64,000 nucleotides of DNA from Cenococcum geophilum 1.58 (Eukaryota; Ascomycota; Dothideomycetes; Gloniales; Gloniaceae), in NCBI GenBank assembly GCA_001692895.1, contig KV748196.1, positions 1,984,001-2,048,000 on the forward strand. Reading direction: 5' to 3'. The notes beneath the pieces were generated by a model. The model was not told the DNA's origin, did no database searches, and saw only the letters and a program-made list of their open reading frames with translations. Numbering within the stretch: the first letter of the stretch is position 1; each line of letters begins with the position of its first letter. A program made the translations under genes and the position numbers. Shown piece after piece: positions 58,901 through 64,000 of this stretch.

Positions 58901-60114
58901 TGTCGACCGTAACGGGTACTGTCAGATATAAGCTTTAGATTTGTCTTAACCTAGTTTTAATTTAGTTTTACCATTCTCTAGGGACCCCTGTGGGGGGTAC
59001 TACCTTATATATATATAGCCTCTTTTTCTTTATAGATTAATCTACATATAAGTCCTTCTTTTCTTATAATTGGTGCATAGACTACTAATTGACAGTTATA
59101 AGCCCGGAGTTATTTCCTATACACCAGTTATTCTTTTAATTAGCTGTTCCTATAGGCTTATATCTGGGTACCTTAGTTATTAATATACTCGTAATTACTT
59201 TTATATCCTTCTACCAATGTTATAACTAATAATGCCTACTGTACGCTAGAGACGAGGTAGGAGCTAAATATAAGGTAGGTACTAAGGTGCCGGATTAAGG
59301 CAGGCCGAGTTAAGGTAGGTACTTAGTGCTAAATATAAGGCAGGAGCCAGAGATAAGGTAGCCTAAGAGTTTGGGTTTATTGGGGTAATAAGCTAGTAAA
59401 AGGACAGGAGCTAGCACCTTATTGCTATATTATTGTAAAGCTAGCGCATTGCTACTTTACCCTAGAGCTAGTATATTACCGCTTTTACCCAGAGCTAGTA
59501 CTTTACTGCTATATTACCCTAGAGCTAGCACCTTACTACTATATTATATCGACGCTAGCACCGTACTGCTAAGGATAAGATAACAACTATGCTACTATAG
59601 CGTAGCTAGATACTAGATGGACGATTATTAGATAGCATAGGAGGATCTAAGTATAAATAGACGATTACTAGAGTATATAGGAGGATTTAGGCATAGATGG
59701 ACGATTGCTGGATAGTATAGGAGGATCTAAACACTAGTATAGCTAGTGTTAACCGGATAAAGAATGATAAAGTGGCTGCCAACCTGTGGCCTTATTGATA
59801 AGTGGGCCTATATATAGCCTTACTAAAGATTATAGACGACTGGCCTTAATAAGAAACTTAGCACTACGCTAGGACTGGTAATATAGCTTTAATCTTAGAG
59901 AGCTTAAAGCTAGGAGGATATGTTGACCGTAACGGGTACTATTAGATATAAGCTTTAGATTTGTCTCGACCTAGTTTTAATTTAGTTTTACCGTTCTCTA
60001 GGGACCCCTGTGGGGGGTACTACCTTATATATATATAGCCTCTTTTTCTTTATAGATTAATCTATATATAAGTCCTTTTTTTCTTATAATTAGTATACAG
60101 ACTACTGATTAATA
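58901..60114 (+). mobile_element. TRIM-like miniature LTR retrotransposon, 1.2 kb
   Basis: Direct 194-bp LTRs at 58901-59094 (tgtcgaccgt...attgaca) and 59921-60114 (tgttgaccgt...attaata) with flanks aatat (58896-58900) and gatat (60115-60119), differing by one G/A. A purine-rich tract (aaagctaggaggata) precedes the right LTR, giving plus orientation. The LTR has a TATA run (ccttatatatatatagcc) and nearby promoter-like structure. The internal 826 bp has no gag or pol motif and is largely tandem repeats. It is non-autonomous and its helper is unknown. Confidence 0.78.
59240..59760 (+). repeat. Two tandem arrays inside the TRIM
   Basis: About 59400-59565: ~30-bp units of the type agagctagcaccttactgct with tatattaccct spacers (about five). 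About 59610-59740: three ~45-bp units around atggacgattactagatagt followed by ataggaggatctaa. Units are imperfect. No coding frame persists through them. Confidence 0.7.
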
Positions 60115-60192
60115 GATATTTAGACGATATGTTGCGGACCTTAGGGGGTTATACGTAACCTAAGGTTATGCTAAGCCTAACCTGGACCTCCG

Positions 60193-60716
60193 ATATCTAT
60201 TACATATTAGGGGGGCTGATTTGGCGTGGTTATGACCTGGGTTAATACGAGGTTAAGGCTACCCCTACTAATAACGCGCCTAAACCCCGTATAAGGTCGC
60301 GTAGTAACCACCCCCAAGTACTTTCGCACGCGATTTTAGGCAAAAAGGTACATAATTTATATTAGATTAGTACTTCTAGACAGTTATGTAATATTACTCT
60401 GAATTTACAACACCTAAACGGGCTCTATTCCTATATTAAGGCGTCTTAGTTAATATAGTGCAGTTATATATTAAGGCGTTTTGGTTACTATAGTGCAGTT
60501 TTATATTAAGGCGTCTTAGTTACTGTAGTACAGTTATATATTAAGGCGTCTTAGTTACTACAGTATAGTCCTATATTAAGACGTCTCAGTTACTAATATA
60601 GTCCTATATTAAGGCGTCTCAGTTACTATAGTAAAATAGGTATTATCTACTACTTAAGAGGGAGCCTCCCTTGCCCTAGATATTCTTATAAAGCTAATTT
60701 AAAGAATACCGGCCTC
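60193..60716. repeat. Terminal repeat, right copy (524 bp) with six 35-bp units
   Basis: Same ends as 55282-55875 but two 35-bp units fewer, which accounts for the 70-bp length difference. Its first 240 bp is RIP-mutated relative to the left copy. It stops abruptly at 60716, where the composition changes. Confidence 0.85.
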
Positions 60717-61005
60717 CCCGTCCTCGGTCTCATTCCATCGGATTCTCAAACCCAAATAACCCCATTATTCATCATTTTCGCCCTGTCCTCGATGCGTGGA
60801 GAATAACGAGTATGAATAACATTTCCGATCGCGTAACGATGAAATGGGGTATCTCCGATCATATTAATGGCGAAAAATTGGTCTCATCATGAAATGACGA
60901 TATAATGGGATCTCGATCGTGTAATGATGATATTTAATATAGCTGCGATCGTGGCATGACGATTCCTATTCTATTGTTGATACTGATGATATCGCATCGA
61001 TCTAT

Positions 61006-61130
61006 GATCTACCTGCTAATAATCTATTCCGTATCCTCCTAGATTCATATTTATCTGCTAATGATCTCATATATCCTCCTAAATCCGTATCTACCTGCTA
61101 ACGACCTATCATATCCTCCCTAGATTTGTG
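61006..61130. repeat. Tandem array, three ~42-bp units
   Basis: Units of the form tacctgctaatgatct...tatcctcctagattc, each about 41-43 bp and imperfect. Confidence 0.7.
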
Positions 61131-61843
61131 ATCATATCGATCCACAATTGGCCTATTTCTTACTATTTCCACCGACGTTTGGACACCGGAATAACTATTC
61201 ACCCGGATTTATATATCGGAATGATTTCTAATATCCTGCTGACCGAATTATTCTTTGATCGTGATGCGATCCTGACCATTTATATCGAAATTAGAATCTT
61301 CGAAATTTCGATCCTCCTCTATACAACTGGCATCTTGCCCATGATAATCTATATTCGAAATCTAAACAGAGCTGGACAAAATTAAATCAAAATGGCAAGA
61401 GATCCCTGGGGACACCCCCCATGAGTGGAATTTTATATTATATATCGGAGGAAAAAAGAAATATCTAATTAGATATATATTCAGGAAAAAAAGAATATTA
61501 ATTCATATGTCTGATGCGTAATTATCTATAAATCTGCTATACAACGCCTGGAATCCCCAAATATGCATTGGATTCCAATACGATTCGGATTGGACTGGAG
61601 GCTATAGATAATGTATAATCCCCCCGACTTAAACCGCACCAATACTGGACCAATTATGCTCCAAATTCCGATGGGGATGATTATTGCGCGGATTTGGGGC
61701 ATATTCCAGCGCATTCATGTGTGGGGGTTCATGAAAGCGTGCGCTAAAATCCGTTTTCCATGTATTAAATATAATCTAATCATGAAGATCTGTCAATACA
61801 TTATAATGAGACTTAAATGTTGTGGATTTGCCCGAGGATAAGG

Positions 61844-62046
61844 ATATAATTCCGCAGAATCAATTATATCACGTCAATATATATTTCCGCAAAACCAATG
61901 ATATCACGTCAAAATATAAATTCCGCAGAATCAATGACATCATGTCAATATATAATTCGCAGAATCAATGATGTCATATCAGGATATATTTCTGCAGAGT
62001 CAATGATTATATCAGGATATAATTTCCGCAGAGTCAATGATATCAT
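61844..62046. repeat. Tandem array, six ~35-bp units
   Basis: Units around ccgcagaatcaatgatatca, with copies near 61852, 61888, 61921, 61956, 61991 and 62026. Single-base differences and small indels separate them. Confidence 0.75.
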
Positions 62047-62467
62047 TTTTATCCATAATAGATGATGAATCTCCCTCGGAGGGACGGATCTATAAGAATA
62101 TTTCGATTAAATTTTCTTATGGCCGGAGCATCGACAAGATCGACCAATTATCGGATAAAAATATAGAGAATTGGATTGGCAGAAGATGCGCCGGCAGAAT
62201 ATAGGAATTATGGATATCGCTGTCGAATATTTTATATCGGAGCGGTAATTGGATTAATCATACGGGGGGTTATCATTAATTCTCGAAATTAATTGCCGGA
62301 TGGGCGATCGGGATTTCAGGTGAATCAGATTTCGATTTTTGGGTTAATAACGGAATTCGTAAAATATAAAGGAATCGTCCTGGGATATCCAATTCTTATT
62401 TATTCCTCTCTATCAATTCATAATCGAATATGGATGCGATCATCTCCGCGCTACGCCTATATCATCT

Positions 62468-62620
62468 ATCGATTCATCCGTCACGCCGTATATATATCTG
62501 CCGATTCACCTACCATATCTATTAATATCTACCCGATTCATCTGTCACGCCTATAATACTTCGTCGCGATTCAATCCGTCATATCTATAATATCTCTCGA
62601 TTCTCGCCCGCCTATATTAT
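62468..62620. repeat. Degenerate tandem array, about five ~33-bp units
   Basis: Recurring cgattcatccgtcacgcc-type words at about 62470, 62502, 62533, 62568 and 62599, with the spacers tatatatatctgc or tataatatct. Confidence 0.55.
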
Positions 62621-64000
62621 TTGCAATATCATCTATCGCAATCCGAATGATTTTCCACCTGCATTGCCTGAGATATCCGGGATAGATTTATCGGATAGAA
62701 GGGAATGATCTAGATATATCCATACGCTTATTATGATTATTGGAAAAATAAAGCGATTCCGCAAGTTATTCTAAGCGTAATGTCACATTTATATTGGGGG
62801 AAATGGAACCTCTAGCGCCCGGATATATAAAATCGAATCGATTACCGGAATATCCGCCGATCCATAAAAGCGAATAATCGAATAGATCGCAATGATATAG
62901 TCGAATCGCTTGAAAGATGGGCGCATCACTTGGAGATATAAGGAGTGTCGAAATTTTTCTCCCCAGGAAAATATCTCCTCCATCTCACCCTTTGATGAAC
63001 GTATTCCTAATGATGGAATGTATTTATCTAATGGGATCTCATATATTCCTCCGCATTGAGGATAGGGTCGTTCAATGTCATGTATATCTGGATAATAATC
63101 GAGATGTGATCCATCTATCCTGCGATAATGTCAATATCGGTCTGAAATAAAACACGATAGAAATATTCCCGTGGAGGTAAATCGTTGATGGGCATATGGC
63201 CCTTCTTTTTATCGGGAAATAGAAAAGGTAATCCTCGACCATGCATGAAAATTGAGTGCGTAGCATACTTATCGGATTTCTAGCTCCGAGGATATTAGCG
63301 AGCGTTATGAATGAGTCTGTAGATCGGATGATTAAATCCATAGGTATTGCGGGTGGATTTGCCGAACGTTCTAGTCTAGAATGAATATCCGCGTTCTATA
63401 TTCAGTAGTATAAACGAGATTTATTTATGAGATGGGGGATCTTATAGTATGTAGTAAAGTATAAGATTTGACGTTATATTATCGAAATCGCCTGCAATGA
63501 TCTGATAATTATTAGTGATCCATCTCATCCCTGATCCTAGAGAGCAGATGGGAGGGATGGTGCAACAACATGCGTTCTTTGTTGGGTGGTTGTTTCGGTC
63601 GACTTGTGTTTCTGGCCTCAGTGGATATTAATATGGTAGAGTGGATCATATAGTGTTCAATGGATTATAGCCTCATTTCGATTAATATGGTCAAAATTAT
63701 ATTATTTTCTATAAGATTTCTATGTGCTTATAATGAATTTCTTCTTCTCGAATATCGCTGGATACATCTTCGTAGAATTATACGATTCGAAGGGTCAATC
63801 CTCTGTATTTTAATCTATCCGACTTACGATGCCTTACCTCTTATATCGTACGCTATTATCCCGGATGGAATCGATTAATGGTGCATGCGTAAATTATATC
63901 ATGACTGCCGGAAGAGATTTCCTTTCTTTCCGATTAAAGAATGGACTATTATGCCTTCCATTGGATATTCGGATTAATAATTTTCTTATGACGGGTTTTT

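Larger units (their letters stand above)
55282..60716 (-). mobile_element. Unclassified element with long direct terminal repeats and unknown ORF
   Basis: Two direct repeats, 55282-55875 and 60193-60716, start with the same atatctatyac and end with the same taccggcctc. They flank about 4.3 kb with one decayed long ORF and a nested TRIM. The left copy interrupts the transporter. No TG...CA ends and no convincing TSD were seen (flanks tgtaa and cccgt), so this is not a textbook LTR element. A tyrosine-recombinase type element, an LTR element with altered ends, or two independent copies of a repeat are all possible. Strand is given by the likely ORF direction. Confidence 0.5.
60717..64000. other. 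AT-rich DNA of distinct texture with no recognisable gene
   Basis: About 3.3 kb, low in G+C but rich in ATC, GAT and TCCG words and with CpG retained, unlike the TpA-dominated RIP DNA to the left. Several open frames of 60-90 codons occur on both strands (for example 61128-61385 plus, 62293-62556 plus, 63078-63341 minus). They overlap on opposite strands, lack motifs and look fortuitous. Three tandem arrays are listed separately. Apart from these I see nothing that can be named. Confidence 0.5.

Noticed and set aside
61844-62046. Spaced short repeats resembling a CRISPR array
   Set aside because: Units are tandem and degenerate, there are no unique spacers of constant length, and the genome is fungal.
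61128-63878. About ten ORFs of 60-90 codons on both strands
   Set aside because: Overlapping, no shared motifs, no start context or codon bias, and partly built of tandem-repeat DNA.

Overview
ORGANISM AND CHARACTER. The window looks like a transposon-dominated, AT-rich compartment of a filamentous ascomycete (Pezizomycotina). About the first 54 kb is almost all retrotransposon and DNA-transposon relics. They carry the signature of repeat-induced point mutation (RIP): TpA is everywhere, CpA/TpG are scarce, and conserved transposon protein motifs are broken by TAA/TAG where Gln or Trp codons are expected. No tRNA, rRNA, CRISPR or bacterial feature was seen. The only ordinary host gene is a truncated major facilitator transporter near 54.65 kb. 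All statements on composition and RIP are by eye; no index was computed.

LAYOUT. Insertions are nested and most boundaries can be set exactly from long terminal repeats (LTRs) and target-site duplications (TSDs). (1) E1, a plus-strand Ty3/gypsy relic, supplies reverse transcriptase (1-805, continued 14418 onward), RNase H and integrase (to 16910) and a chromodomain (30969-31170). (2) E2, a minus-strand gypsy element (806-14412, 424-bp LTRs, TSD tatat), splits E1 inside the catalytic YLDN box. E2 carries a Tad1-like LINE (5675-10968, 15-bp TSD) and a SINE-like 415-bp insert (13241-13655, 14-bp TSD). (3) E3, a minus-strand gypsy element (16911-30963, TSD agtat), splits E1 between integrase and chromodomain. 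It carries Copia1 (18192-24560, TSD cttac), which holds a solo LTR (19956-20203). (4) A Tc1/mariner-type transposase relic on the minus strand starts at 54015. It is interrupted by a 338-bp MITE (53398-53735), by Copia3 (46776-52780, TSD ggggc) and by LINE2. (5) LINE2 is a minus-strand, apparently full-length Tad1-like LINE (33201-46423, 14-bp TSD) interrupted by Copia2 (36676-42936, TSD ataac). Its GC-rich 5' leader (44979-46423) has escaped RIP.

(6) From about 54.06 to 55.28 kb the DNA is normal-GC: an upstream region and the N-terminal 209 codons of a transporter, cut off by the next element. (7) 55282-60716 is an element I cannot classify. Two direct terminal repeats (594 and 524 bp) each hold an array of 35-bp units, and they flank a long decayed ORF (probably minus strand) that I do not recognise. 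A 1.2-kb TRIM-like element (58901-60114, 194-bp LTRs) is nested inside it. (8) 60717-64000 is AT-rich but of a different texture (ATC/GAT-rich, CpG retained), with three tandem arrays and no recognisable gene.

HOW IT FITS TOGETHER. No host pathway is encoded. The value of the window is a readable order of insertions: E1 before E2 and E3; E2 before LINE1 and the SINE-like insert; E3 before Copia1 before the solo LTR; Tc1 before the MITE, Copia3 and LINE2; LINE2 before Copia2. It also shows RIP acting unevenly on parts that were single-copy or arrived late.
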